64,000 bases of DNA. Source: CAYFZO01 sp965211995. GTDB lineage: Bacteria > Pseudomonadota > Gammaproteobacteria > Poriferisulfidales > Oxydemutatoraceae. Where the stretch lies: assembly GCA_965211995.1 (NCBI GenBank), contig OZ243040.1:744001-808000 (forward strand). Direction: 5' to 3'. Positions within the stretch are counted from its first letter, which is position 1, and the number at the start of each line of letters is the position of its first letter. This document shows, piece after piece, positions 51,572 through 60,631 of this stretch. Position numbers and translations under genes: made by a program. The notes below the pieces were generated by a model. That model was given only the letters and a program-made list of their open reading frames with translations, searched no databases and was not told the origin of the DNA.

Positions 51572-52570
51572 CTAAGGGATGGCTCCGGCTCTTGCTCTTA
51601 TCCGCTTGCACAGGTCTGCGTGATCCGCGGATTTATCCTTGAGCAGTTCATCGCTCAGATAGCGCCGCCAGCGCCGTGCGCCGGGCTGTCCGCGGAACCA
51701 ATTGACGAGATGCCGCGTAATCAGCGACGCCGGTACGCCGCGCGCGACTTCACGTTCGAGATAATCGAGATATCCCTCGATCACCCGGCGGCGCGAGACC
51801 TCCGCCGGCGCTTCGCCGTAAAACGCCGCGTCAACTCCGGCCAACAGCATCGGGTTCGCGTAGATCGAGCGCCCGAGCATAACGCCGTCGAGACCGCGGG
51901 CTGCGTGCCGCGCCTGCGTCGGCGTGCCGAGGCCGCCGTTGAGGATGATCTCGAGCCGCGGGAACTCGCGCTTGAGCGCCCGCACGAGGTCGTAGCGCAA
52001 TTCGGGGATCTCGCGGTTCTGTTTCGGCGACAAACCGCCGAGGACCGCCTGGCGCGCATGGACGATAAACGTCCCGCATCCCGCCGCGGACACGGTCGCG
52101 ACGAAGCGGCACAGATCGGCGAACACCGCCTCATCGCTTTGAGTCCGCCCGCCTTGCGCGACGCCGAGACGGCACTTGACCGTCACCGGCAGCGCAACGC
52201 GCGCCGCCGCCGCAGCGACGCAGTCGGCGACGAGCCGCGGCGACCGCATCAGGCACGCACCGAACGCCCCCGCCCTGACGCGCGAACTCGGACAGCCGGC
52301 GTTGAGGTTGATCTCGTCGTAGCCGAGTTGCTCGGCGACCCCGGCGCAGCGCGCCATCTCGCGCGGGTCGCTGCCGCCGACTTGCAGGCCGAGCGGATGC
52401 TGCGACGCCTCGAATTCCAGGCGGCGGCGGTCGCCGAACAGCACCGCGCCGCACACGGTCATCTCGGTGTAGAGCATCGCGCGCCGCGAGATCATCCGCA
52501 GCAGCTGACGGAAGTGCCGGTCGGTGCGCTCCATCATCGGCGCAACGCAGAATTTTCTATGCGGTGTCAT
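51572..52570 (-). CDS. dusA: tRNA-dihydrouridine synthase A
   Basis: DusA reduces U20/U20a in the D loop of tRNAs with FMN and NADPH. The 332 residues have FCVAPMMERTDRHFRQLLRM (DusA-specific start, close to E. coli), LYTEMTVCGAVLFGDRRR, INLNAGCPSSRVRAGAFGACLM with the catalytic cysteine, VTVKCRLGV, FIVHARQAVLGGLSPKQNREIPEL and IILNGGLGT. The length is normal. It is divergent from the ABC-2 exporter; the 109-base gap holds both promoters. Confidence 0.95.
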   Translation of the reverse strand: MTPHRKFCVAPMMERTDRHFRQLLRMISRRAMLYTEMTVCGAVLFGDRRRLEFEASQHPLGLQVGGSDPREMARCAGVAEQLGYDEINLNAGCPSSRVRAGAFGACLMRSPRLVADCVAAAAARVALPVTVKCRLGVAQGGRTQSDEAVFADLCRFVATVSAAGCGTFIVHARQAVLGGLSPKQNREIPELRYDLVRALKREFPRLEIILNGGLGTPTQARHAARGLDGVMLGRSIYANPMLLAGVDAAFYGEAPAEVSRRRVIEGYLDYLEREVARGVPASLITRHLVNWFRGQPGARRWRRYLSDELLKDKSADHADLCKRIRARAGAIP

Positions 52571-52664
52571 GGTGGCGCAGGCAACGTTGGCGAACGGGTT
52601 TTCAGCTCCGGAAAGGTTGCGGCAATCCGCGCAGATCCGCGGATTTATCCCCGCTCCGTTGCAT

Positions 52665-52670
52665 TATAAT
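52665..52670 (+). promoter_or_regulatory. -10 box just before the ABC-2 ATPase gene
   Basis: A consensus TATAAT ends only 9 bases before the ATG at 52680, so transcription would begin at or within a few bases of the start codon. No ribosome binding site is present between them. The -35 region (GATTTA near 52642) is weak. Confidence 0.45.
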
Positions 52671-52679
52671 CTGCGCACC

Positions 52680-53597
52680 ATGACACCCGCCGCACTCGAA
52701 CTCCGGAACCTGGCCAAAACTTACGACAGCGGCGCCGAGGCCCTCAAAGGAATCAGCCTGCGGGTCGCCGCCGGCGACTTTTTCGCCTTGCTCGGCGCCA
52801 ACGGCGCGGGCAAATCCACCACCATCGGCATCATTACCTCGCTGATCAACAAATCGTCCGGCAGCGTCAGCATTTTCGGTCTCGACATGGGTACGCACCC
52901 GTCCGAAGTCAAATCATTTCTCGGACTGGTGCCGCAGGAGTTCAACTTTCACCAGTTCGAGGCGGCGTTCGACGTGGTCGTCAACCAGGCCGGGTTTTAC
53001 GGCATCGCGCGCAAATTGGCGTGCGCACGCACCCGCAAATATCTGACCAAACTCGGCTTGTGGGACAAGCGCCGCACGCCGATGCGTGAATTGTCGGGCG
53101 GCATGAAGCGGCGGCTGATGATCGCGCGCGCGCTCGTGCACCACCCGCGCCTGCTGATCCTCGACGAGCCGACCGCCGGCGTTGACATCGAGATCCGGCG
53201 CATGATGTGGAAGTTTCTGAGCGAACTCAACGCCGGCGGCACGACGATCATCCTGACTACGCACTATCTCGAGGAGGCCGAGCGGCTGTGCCGCAACATC
53301 GCGATCATTGACAATGGCGTAATCATCGAGAACTCCTCGATGCGGAGCCTGCTCGAAAAACTCGACAGCGAATATTTCACGCTCTATCTGCGCGAGCCGC
53401 TGACCGCGGCACCGACGCTCGCGAGCGCCGAGAGCCGGCTGGTCGATCCGAAAACCCTTGAAATCGAGGTCGGCCGCGACAACGATCTCAACGCAATCTT
53501 CATTGAACTCGACCGCCGCGGCATCAAATTGCTGAGTATGCGCAACAAGACCAACCGCCTGGAAGAACTTTTTCTCAAACTGACCGGGGACGCCTAA
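52680..53597 (+). CDS. ABC-2 type exporter, ATP-binding subunit (YadG-like)
   Basis: The 305-residue ATPase works with the membrane protein encoded 2 bases downstream. It has Walker A GANGAGKSTTIGI, signature LSGGMKRRLMIARALVHHP, Walker B LLILDEPTAGVD and switch ILTTHYLEEAERL. The C-terminal accessory domain (about 240-305) ends RNKTNRLEELFLKLT, which resembles YadG of E. coli, whose substrate is unknown. It is a half-size exporter, not an importer. Confidence 0.9.
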   Translation: MTPAALELRNLAKTYDSGAEALKGISLRVAAGDFFALLGANGAGKSTTIGIITSLINKSSGSVSIFGLDMGTHPSEVKSFLGLVPQEFNFHQFEAAFDVVVNQAGFYGIARKLACARTRKYLTKLGLWDKRRTPMRELSGGMKRRLMIARALVHHPRLLILDEPTAGVDIEIRRMMWKFLSELNAGGTTIILTTHYLEEAERLCRNIAIIDNGVIIENSSMRSLLEKLDSEYFTLYLREPLTAAPTLASAESRLVDPKTLEIEVGRDNDLNAIFIELDRRGIKLLSMRNKTNRLEELFLKLTGDA

Positions 53598-53599
53598 GC

Positions 53600-54373
53600 A
53601 TGGAATGGCCGCAGCAGATCATCGCGTTCAACACCTTGCTGCGCAAGGAGATCAGCCGCTTCATGCGCATCTGGATACAAACGCTGCTGCCGCCCGCGAT
53701 CATCACGGTGTTGTATTTCATCATCTTCGGCAAGTTGATCGGCGCGCAGCTCAGAAGCATCAACGGCTACAGTTACATAGACTACATCGTGCCGGGCCTG
53801 ATCCTGATGTCGGTGATCACCAATTCCTACGCCAACGTCGTGTCCTCGTTCTTCAGCGCCAAGTTCCAGCGCAATATCGAGGAACTGCTGATCTCGCCGA
53901 TGCCGAACTACATGATCCTCGCGGGCTTCATCGCCGGCGGCGTCGTGCGCGGGGTCGCGGTCGGCGTGGTGGTGTACGCGGTTTCAGCCTGTTTCACCAC
54001 CCTGCCCTTCACCAACGCGGCGCTCGCGTTCGTGATCCTGGTTTTGACCGCCGTTTTATTTTCGCTCGCGGGCTTTATCAACGGCGTCTATGCGCGCACG
54101 TTCGACGACATCGCGGCGATTCCGACTTTCGTGCTGACGCCGCTGACCTACCTCGGCGGCATTTTCTATTCGGTCGAGATGCTGCCGCCCGCGTGGCGGG
54201 ACGTCTCGCTGCTGAACCCGATCCTGTACATGATCAGCGGCTTTCGCCACGGTTTGCTCGGCGTCTCGGATATGAATCCCGGCGTGTCGGTGGCGATCAC
54301 GCTGATGCTCGTCACGGCACTCACGGCCGCGGCGCTGTACCTGCTGCACCGGGGCACGCGGATCAAGAATTGA
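53600..54373 (+). CDS. ABC-2 type exporter, permease subunit (YadH-like)
   Basis: The 257-residue protein has six predicted membrane segments and the ABC2_membrane motifs: FMRIWIQTLLPPAIITVLYFIIFG, YIDYIVPGLILMSVITNSY, FQRNIEELLISPMP and TPLTYLGGIFYSVEMLPP with LNPILYMISGFRHGLLG. This is close to YadH of E. coli as I recall it. It forms one operon with the ATPase before it. The substrate is unknown; relatives export lipids, polysaccharides or drugs. Confidence 0.9.
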   Translation: MEWPQQIIAFNTLLRKEISRFMRIWIQTLLPPAIITVLYFIIFGKLIGAQLRSINGYSYIDYIVPGLILMSVITNSYANVVSSFFSAKFQRNIEELLISPMPNYMILAGFIAGGVVRGVAVGVVVYAVSACFTTLPFTNAALAFVILVLTAVLFSLAGFINGVYARTFDDIAAIPTFVLTPLTYLGGIFYSVEMLPPAWRDVSLLNPILYMISGFRHGLLGVSDMNPGVSVAITLMLVTALTAAALYLLHRGTRIKN

Positions 54374-54577
54374 AAGACCACGGCGGGGTATGTTCACTTA
54401 GACACTGGGGCCACGGATAAATGACCCGCCGGCAACACCTCAACGGCCTGGTTGCTTTACCGAAAAGAATGCAAATGCGCGGCTTGCCCGGTGCTTAATC
54501 CCATTTAGCCGTCCGCTCCCGCGCTGTTGCGGCCGCCGCAGGCAGCGGCGCAGGCGGCTTTGAGAAAACGAAAACGG

Positions 54578-54653
54578 TGGCGTCCCCAGGGGGAGTCGAA
54601 CCCCCGTTGCCGCCGTGAAAGGGCGATGTCCTAGGCCTCTAGACGATGGGGAC
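54578..54653 (-). tRNA. tRNA-Glu (anticodon TTC)
   Basis: Read on the minus strand, the 76 bases begin GTCCCCATCGTCTAGAGGCC and form a class I cloverleaf. The acceptor GTCCCCA pairs with TGGGGAC, the anticodon arm CGCCCTTTCACGGCG holds anticodon TTC, and the T arm is GGGGGTTCGACTCCCCC. The discriminator is G and the CCA end is encoded, in contrast to tRNA-Leu at 24765. It has its own promoter. Confidence 0.96.
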
Positions 54654-54670
54654 AAGCAGCGAAACGGTGC

Positions 54671-54699
54671 ATTCTTACGATACCGCCGCCGCTTGTCAA
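54671..54699 (-). promoter_or_regulatory. tRNA-Glu promoter
   Basis: On the minus strand TTGACA (54694-54699) is followed after 17 bases by AAGAAT (54671-54676), or after 16 by TAAGAA. The mature tRNA begins 18 bases further on. Confidence 0.7.
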
Positions 54700-54720
54700 T
54701 CAGCCCGCCGGTGAACCCGG

Positions 54721-55152
54721 TCAACGCAGCGGCACGTGCTTGAAATAGACCGGGTCGCCGACCGCCACGTTCGCGCCCGCCCCGGCCGGGATCTCCAGCA
54801 CGTATTTTGCGGGCTTCGCGGGAACGAACGGCTTAGGGTAAGTGTCCGGATGAACGTTGCGCTCGACGTGCGCCACCGAACCGAAACGGCTGATCCAGAT
54901 GATGTCGAGCGAAAAGCGCATATCCTTCATCCAGATCGAGTGGTGCCCGTCGCGTTCGAAGACAAACAACATGCCCCGGTCCTCGGCCAGCGGCGCGCTG
55001 CCCGACAGGCCGCGCACGCGGGTCTCGCCGGTGGCGGCGAGCGTCACCGTGAAGGTTTTGCCGCCGACACTGACCTGCGGCTGCGCCGCGCAGACGGCGG
55101 CGGCGTACATCAGCGCCGCCGGCAGCAACCGGTGCCGTGCGCTGATCTTCAA
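54721..55152 (-). CDS. DUF192 family secreted protein
   Basis: The 143 residues start with a signal peptide (KISARHRLLPAALMYAAAVCAAQ). The DUF192 fold follows: TVTLAATGETRVRGLSGS, EDRGMLFVFERDGHHSIWMKDMRFSLDIIWI, and a C-terminal YVLEIPAGAGANVAVGDPV. The family is small and beta-rich; its function is not known. The start is a TTG at 55152 whose bases overlap the MFS stop, chosen because it gives a complete signal peptide, while no other start does. Confidence 0.85.
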   Translation of the reverse strand: MKISARHRLLPAALMYAAAVCAAQPQVSVGGKTFTVTLAATGETRVRGLSGSAPLAEDRGMLFVFERDGHHSIWMKDMRFSLDIIWISRFGSVAHVERNVHPDTYPKPFVPAKPAKYVLEIPAGAGANVAVGDPVYFKHVPLR

Positions 55153-56393
55153 AAGACCCGGCCCCGCTTGCCGTCGGCCGCGACCGCGACGAACAGGGCC
55201 GATGCGATCATGCACACGGTCGTAATGATGAACACCGGCGCCATCCCCTGCCCCGCGGCTTGCCCGGCGGTCGCGACGGCGGCGAACAGCAGCGCGCCGA
55301 AGAAGTAGCCGGCGTCGCGCCAGAAGCGGTAGATCCCCATGACCGTACCGCGGCGCTCTTCGCTGCTGTGGTCGCTGACCGCGGCGCCGAGCGTCGGATA
55401 CAGCATCGCCATGCCGGCGCCGATCAACGCGGCGTTCAACAGCCACCACCCCTGCTCCATGCTGAGCAGCGTGAGGGTGCACCCCGCGCCGCTCAAGATC
55501 ATGCCCGCCACGATCAGCGGCTTGCGCCCGAAGCGGTCGGACGCGCCACCCATGAACACCTGCAACACGCCCCAGGTCGCCGCGTAAACGCCGGTGATCA
55601 AGCCGATCGAGATCAACTCCACGCCGTGACGGTACAAGAACACCGGGTAGATCAGCCAGATCAGCACATCAACAAATTTCTCGACCAGCCCCGCGAGGCA
55701 CAATGCCATCGTCGGCAAACTGCGGAAACTGACTTCGACGAATAAACGGCGGCCGCCGTGCGCGGCGGCGCCTTTGGCCGCGGATGAATTTTGCGCGCGC
55801 GCCGTCCGCGGCAGGGTTTCATCGCAAAACAGCAGCGCGTCGGCGAGCGCCACCGCCGCGACCAGCGTGCCGAGCCATAAAATAGTCCGGTCGAGCCCGA
55901 AGTGCACGGTCAGCCACGCGCTGAAGTAACCCGCGAGCGCGACGCCGCAGTAGCCGAACATCTCGTTGAGTCCCATCGCGAGACCGTGGCGGCGGCGCTC
56001 GATCAAGTCCATTTTCATGATTTGCGACATGGACCAGCACAGACCCTGATTGACGCCGAGCAGGAAGGTGGCACCGATGACGCCCCACCAGTTGGAAGCG
56101 TAGGCGATGATCCACGGCACCGGCAACACGCTCAGCCAGCCGGCAACCAGAATGCGCTTGCGCCCGAACGAGTCCGAACAGCCGCTGGCGACGAAGTTGA
56201 AGACGCTTTTGACCAGCCCGAAGACGACGATGAAGTTCGCGAGCAGAAAAAAAGCGCCGGCGGGAACGCCGAACTCGCTTTCGGACAGCGCCGGGATCAC
56301 CGTGCGGAACAAGCCGAGCATGACGCCGACGAAGAACACTTGCAGCAGCAATTGGCCGACCTGGGAATTCCTGTGACGTCTGAGACGGTGCAT
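55149..56393 (-). CDS. major facilitator superfamily transporter
   Basis: The 414-residue protein has about 12 membrane segments in two halves. The typical loop motifs are GCSDSFGRKRILVAG (after segment 2) and GGASDRFGRKPLIVAG (after segment 8), and a central loop rich in Ala separates the halves. N-terminal MHRLRRHRNSQVG is basic and cytoplasmic. I cannot name the substrate. It is cotranscribed with the DUF192 gene and divergent from the lipoprotein gene at 56474. Confidence 0.9.
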   Translation of the reverse strand: MHRLRRHRNSQVGQLLLQVFFVGVMLGLFRTVIPALSESEFGVPAGAFFLLANFIVVFGLVKSVFNFVASGCSDSFGRKRILVAGWLSVLPVPWIIAYASNWWGVIGATFLLGVNQGLCWSMSQIMKMDLIERRRHGLAMGLNEMFGYCGVALAGYFSAWLTVHFGLDRTILWLGTLVAAVALADALLFCDETLPRTARAQNSSAAKGAAAHGGRRLFVEVSFRSLPTMALCLAGLVEKFVDVLIWLIYPVFLYRHGVELISIGLITGVYAATWGVLQVFMGGASDRFGRKPLIVAGMILSGAGCTLTLLSMEQGWWLLNAALIGAGMAMLYPTLGAAVSDHSSEERRGTVMGIYRFWRDAGYFFGALLFAAVATAGQAAGQGMAPVFIITTVCMIASALFVAVAADGKRGRVF

Positions 56394-56473
56394 TGCCGTT
56401 TTCTCTTTACCCGGTCAATCGCTTACAATCGGGCGGCGGTGCGGCGGGCGCGCCCTGCAAACACGTATTGTGG

Positions 56474-57244
56474 ATGATCTTTGCAAGAAACAGACGGCTG
56501 GTGGTGCTGGTGCTGGCGGTTGCAGCCGCGACGACATTCTACTTTCCGCAGGGCTGCTCATCCACCGCCGACGGCGGCGACGGGCTGTGGAGAGGCCGGT
56601 TCGATATCAACGGCAACGGGAACTACGAGTTTATCGCGTTGTATATGAACGGCCGGGTCGTCGGCCACAGCAGCGACGCGAAAGTGATCTACCGCGGCAA
56701 CGTGTCGCTCAAAGACGGGCGCTACCGCTCCGACATGGAGATGTTCTTCATGGCCGGCAGCCCGCTCGATACGGTCACTTTGGAAGGCACCCGGCCCGAA
56801 CCCGGGCGCATCGAGGCGCGTTATCGCACCCACGGCGCCGGCGACGAGGGCCATTTGAAACTCAACCGCGACGCCTCCCCCGGCAAACAGACGTCGCTCG
56901 CGGCGCTCGCCGGCTCCTGGATCCTGTACCGCGGCTTCAGCATCCTCAAACTCGACCTCAACGACGCCGGGGTCATCAGCGGCGGCAACACCTCGGGCTG
57001 TGCCTACGACGGAGCGATCAAGCCGATAGACCCCGCATATAACGCCTATGACGTGAACATCGCGGTCACTTCGTGCGACAACGTTGACGGCACCTGGGCG
57101 GGCATGGCGTATCTGTCGGACGGCATCGCGCCCGACGACACGCTCAATCTGCACCTGTTTGAGCAAGACTGGGCGATGCTGCTGCCGGTCGTGCGCAACC
57201 GCGACACCCGCCTGATCGACGAACGCAAGGAATGGAGCCCCTGA
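56474..57244 (+). CDS. hypothetical lipoprotein
   Basis: I do not recognise a family. The 256 residues begin with a signal sequence (ARNRRLVVLVLAVAAATTFYF) and a plausible lipobox FPQGC (Cys28). Two beta-rich segments follow. The first (GLWRGRFDINGNGNYEFIALYMNGRVVG, then RYRSDMEMFFMAG) suggests a lipocalin- or calycin-like meander. The second (LNDAGVISGGNTSGCAYDGAIK, then VNIAVTSCDNVDGTWAGMAYLSDG) contains a cysteine pair that could form a disulfide. An outer-membrane-anchored role is inferred. The upstream in-frame ATG at 56393 would lengthen the leader by 27 residues. Confidence 0.75.
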   Translation: MIFARNRRLVVLVLAVAAATTFYFPQGCSSTADGGDGLWRGRFDINGNGNYEFIALYMNGRVVGHSSDAKVIYRGNVSLKDGRYRSDMEMFFMAGSPLDTVTLEGTRPEPGRIEARYRTHGAGDEGHLKLNRDASPGKQTSLAALAGSWILYRGFSILKLDLNDAGVISGGNTSGCAYDGAIKPIDPAYNAYDVNIAVTSCDNVDGTWAGMAYLSDGIAPDDTLNLHLFEQDWAMLLPVVRNRDTRLIDERKEWSP

Positions 57245-57295
57245 GGGCGCCCCCGCGTTTTCACTTCACGCCATAAAACCCGCAAAGAGGACGAC

Positions 57296-58237
57296 TTGCC
57301 CTCAGACAAAGCCGTGAACGTCGCGTGCGTCCCTCAGCGCAGCCCGTTCAGGTATCCGGGCGGCAAGACCTGGTTTGTCCCCCGCCTGAGGGCGTGGCTG
57401 AGCCGCCGAAAGAGAAAGCCGCAAACTTTTATCGAGCCGTTCGCCGGCGGCGGCGTTCTTTCCCTGACTTCCGTCTGCGAAGACCTGGCCGGCTGCGCAT
57501 TAATGGCCGAGTTGGACGACGACGTCGCCGCCGTCTGGAAAGTCCTGACTCGCGGGGACGCGGCATGGCTCGCCGGCAGGATTCTGGGTTTCAGGATGAA
57601 CCGTAAAAACGCCGCCGCGGTGATCAACGGCAAACCCGATTCCGTCCGGGAGCGCGCGTTCAGGACCATCGTCAGGAACCGCTGTCTTCACGGCGGCATT
57701 CTGGCCGCCGGTTGCGGCTTCCTGAAAAACGGGGAATCCGGGAAAGGGATCCTCTCCCGGTGGTACCCGGAAACCTTGGCAAAAAGACTGATGGAGATCC
57801 ACCGGGTGCGCTCAAAACTGGCGTTCAGGCACACCGATGCGTTTGAGGTGCTGAACCGGCACCGCGCGGATGCAACCGCCGTCTTCTTCATTGACCCTCC
57901 GTACACGGCCGGCGGCAAACAAGCGGGAAAGCGGCTATATACGCACTGCGACTTGGACCACGACCTGCTCTTTCATCTATGCGCCCACTTGCGCGGCGAT
58001 TTCATCATGACCTACGACAACGCCGAAGAAGTGAAGGCGCTCGCCGGCAAATATGCCTTGCAATCCAGGCCGATACCGATGAAGAACACGCACCACGCCG
58101 ACATGACGGAATTGGTGATCGGCCGAAACCTGGACTGGATGGAGCGCGCCGGCGGCGTCCCGAAAGAGACGGGCCGGCGCGTGGTGCGGGCAGTAAGAAA
58201 ACCGGCGCTGTGTTTGCCGCCGTTGCCTACCGGATAA
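57296..58237 (+). CDS. DNA adenine methylase (Dam family), orphan
   Basis: This enzyme should methylate adenine N6, probably in GATC as in Dam, T4 Dam and DpnM relatives. The 313 residues show the alpha-group motif order: FRYPGGKT (18-25) and FIEPFAGGGVLSLT (46-58) for AdoMet, a central target-recognition region and the catalytic DPPY at 200-203 (FFIDPPYTAGG). No restriction endonuclease lies beside it. The start is TTG at 57296, after AAGAGGA. Length exceeds Dam (278) by a C-terminal extension (residues about 280-313) of Arg/Val/Pro. It looks recently acquired. Confidence 0.88.
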   Translation: MPSDKAVNVACVPQRSPFRYPGGKTWFVPRLRAWLSRRKRKPQTFIEPFAGGGVLSLTSVCEDLAGCALMAELDDDVAAVWKVLTRGDAAWLAGRILGFRMNRKNAAAVINGKPDSVRERAFRTIVRNRCLHGGILAAGCGFLKNGESGKGILSRWYPETLAKRLMEIHRVRSKLAFRHTDAFEVLNRHRADATAVFFIDPPYTAGGKQAGKRLYTHCDLDHDLLFHLCAHLRGDFIMTYDNAEEVKALAGKYALQSRPIPMKNTHHADMTELVIGRNLDWMERAGGVPKETGRRVVRAVRKPALCLPPLPTG

Positions 58238-58252
58238 ACCGGGGCGGATAGA

Positions 58253-60631
58253 TCAGGGCTTCGTTTGGCGGGTGCGTGGAACCACCTCGGTCGCTGCCGG
58301 ACGACCCCGCCTTGTCGCTCGACCGGCACCGAAAAACAGGCGGGCCAGCGCCGGCAGCAGCAGCACCGCGCCGGCCATGTTGGTGAGAAACATGAAGGTC
58401 AGGAGGATGCCCATGTCGGCCTGGAACTGGAGGTCGGAGAAGATCCAGGTCGAGACGCCGACGGCGAGAGCGAGGGCGGCGACCAGGACGGCGTTGCCGG
58501 TGACCTGCACCGCCTGGTAATAGGCTTCGGGCAGATCGGCGCCGGCGTCGAGGGCGCGCTTCATGTGGTTGAAGACGTAGATGCCGTAGTCAACGCCGAT
58601 GCCGACGCCGAGAGCGGCGATCGGCAAGGTCGAGAGTTTGAGGCCAATCTCCAGTTGCGCCATGAGTGCGTAGGTCAGCGTCGAGACAAGCGCCAGCGGC
58701 AGCACGACGCAAAGCGTGCCGCGCAGCGAGCGGAAGGTCAGCAGGCACAGCGCGATCACCGCACCGTACACCCACAGCAGCATCCCGACCCTGGTATCCC
58801 GCACCAGATCGTTGGTCGCCCCCATGACGCCGAGGTTGCCGGTCGCCAGGCGGAAGCGCAGCGCCTGCGTTTCATGTTCCGCCGCGTATTCACGCACCGC
58901 GGCCACGACGCCGTCAATCGTCTCCGCCCGGTGATTGTCGGTGAAGATAAGTACCGGCATCACCGAGCAATCACCGTTCAGCAGGCCGGTTCCGGTCGCC
59001 ACCGGCGCGACGGACAGAGCCAGTGCCGCCCGGGTGCGCAGCAGGACTCCCCATCCCGGATGGCCTTCGTTGTATCCGGCGCTCAGCCGCCGTGCGGTTT
59101 GCGGCAGCGACAGCGTTGACTGTACGCCGGCGACCTGGGCCATCCGGAACGCGAAGTCGTCAACCCGGTCGAGCAGCGCGAAATCAACGCAGGCGTCCGG
59201 TTCGGTCTCGACGATCACGGTCAGCACGTCAAGTCCGACGGCGAACCGCTCGGTGATGATTGCGCTGTCGCGGTTGTAACGGCCGTCCGGGCGCAGTTCG
59301 GGCACACCGTCATGGAGGTCGCCGACGGCGAGGCCGCGCGCACCGCTCAAGCCGACGCCGGCGATGATCAGCGCCACAAGCACCACCACCCCGGCGGCCG
59401 GCCACGTGGCGAGCCGGGCCAGCAATCGCCAGATCGGCTGTTTGGCGGCGGCGGCAGCCCGCACCCGGCGCTGATAGTTGCGCCCGGGCGGGAAATAGGA
59501 GATCAGTACCGGCAGCAGCAGCAGATTGGTGAACAGGATTGCCGCGACACCCAGGCTTGCGGTCACCGCCAGTTCGCGGATGACCTGCACGTCAATCAGG
59601 AGAATCGTCAGGAATCCGATGCCGTCGCTCGCCAGCGCCGCCGTCCCCGGCACAAGGATCCGGCGAAATGCAACTCGCGCCGCCTCCTCGGGAGCGGCAC
59701 CGTCGCAGAACGCGGCGGCGGCGGCGTTGACCACCTGTACGCCGTGGGAGACGCCGATGGCAAAAGTCAGGAACGGCACCAGGATCAAGATCGGGTCAAT
59801 GCCGTATCCGACGATCATCAGCAAGCCCAGCATCCAGCCGACCGCCAGCACCGAGCAGACCAGCAACAACACGGTGTAACGGGCCGACTGGGTGAACGCA
59901 TAGACCAGCAGCCAGGACAGCGCCAGAGCCACGGCGAAGAAAGCCAGGACGCCGATCGCGCCGTCGGCGACGTCGCCGATGGCCTTGGCGAAACCGATGA
60001 TGTGGACCGTCGTCGTGTCGTTGGTGAACGGCTCGCGCAGTTGCTCCTCCAGCAGGTGCGCGACCTCGACGTAGTCGAGCCGCTCGCCGGTCCGCGGATC
60101 AGCGTCAATCAACTCCGCCCGCACCATCGCCGCCGAGAAATCGCCGGCTACCAGATGCCCGACGATGCCGGCTTTCAGCACGTTGGCGCGGACCCGGGCG
60201 AGGTCGTCGTCGCTTCCCTGGTATTCGGCCGGCACCACGTTGCCGCCTGAGAAGCCGCCTTCGATGACCTCGATGAAGCGGGTGTTGGGGGTGAACAGCG
60301 ACCGCACCGAGGCCTTGTTGACGCCGGGCAGGAAGAACACGGCGTCGGTCACGTCCTTCAGCGTCTTCATAAAGGGGGCGGTGTAGATGTCGCCGGCGTT
60401 CGCCTTGACCACCACCAGAACCCGGTTGACGCCCCCGAACTCACCCTGGTATCGGCCGAACACCTGCATAAAGGGATGGTCCCGGGGCAGACGTTTCTCA
60501 AACCCGGCGTCCACGCTGAGTTGGGTCGCCGTACCGATCAGCGCCACGCTGATTAACGCAAAGGCCGCCAGCACCGCCCGACGATGGGAGAACAGCCAGG
60601 TCTCCAGCAACTCTGTGGGTCGCCGAATCAC
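58253..60631 (-). CDS. RND superfamily (MMPL/HAE3-type) transporter
   Basis: The 792-residue protein has the duplicated layout of one membrane segment, a large periplasmic loop and five further segments, repeated. The first segment is RRAVLAAFALISVALIGTAT. Conserved transmembrane motifs are FAIGVSHGVQVVNAA (about residue 280) and GVGIGVDYGIYVFNHMK (about 685), the latter with the GxxxDY proton-relay pattern of MmpL and HpnN proteins. Such proteins move hydrophobic molecules (lipids, hopanoids). It overlaps the YCF48-like gene by 4 bases and is the last gene of a minus-strand cassette. Confidence 0.9.
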   Translation of the reverse strand: MIRRPTELLETWLFSHRRAVLAAFALISVALIGTATQLSVDAGFEKRLPRDHPFMQVFGRYQGEFGGVNRVLVVVKANAGDIYTAPFMKTLKDVTDAVFFLPGVNKASVRSLFTPNTRFIEVIEGGFSGGNVVPAEYQGSDDDLARVRANVLKAGIVGHLVAGDFSAAMVRAELIDADPRTGERLDYVEVAHLLEEQLREPFTNDTTTVHIIGFAKAIGDVADGAIGVLAFFAVALALSWLLVYAFTQSARYTVLLLVCSVLAVGWMLGLLMIVGYGIDPILILVPFLTFAIGVSHGVQVVNAAAAAFCDGAAPEEAARVAFRRILVPGTAALASDGIGFLTILLIDVQVIRELAVTASLGVAAILFTNLLLLPVLISYFPPGRNYQRRVRAAAAAKQPIWRLLARLATWPAAGVVVLVALIIAGVGLSGARGLAVGDLHDGVPELRPDGRYNRDSAIITERFAVGLDVLTVIVETEPDACVDFALLDRVDDFAFRMAQVAGVQSTLSLPQTARRLSAGYNEGHPGWGVLLRTRAALALSVAPVATGTGLLNGDCSVMPVLIFTDNHRAETIDGVVAAVREYAAEHETQALRFRLATGNLGVMGATNDLVRDTRVGMLLWVYGAVIALCLLTFRSLRGTLCVVLPLALVSTLTYALMAQLEIGLKLSTLPIAALGVGIGVDYGIYVFNHMKRALDAGADLPEAYYQAVQVTGNAVLVAALALAVGVSTWIFSDLQFQADMGILLTFMFLTNMAGAVLLLPALARLFFGAGRATRRGRPAATEVVPRTRQTKP

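Noticed and set aside
54374..54577. Insertion sequence remnant near TTCACTTAGACACTGGGGCC
   Set aside because: The sequence faintly recalled a transposon end, but I found no matching inverted end, target duplication or transposase fragment.
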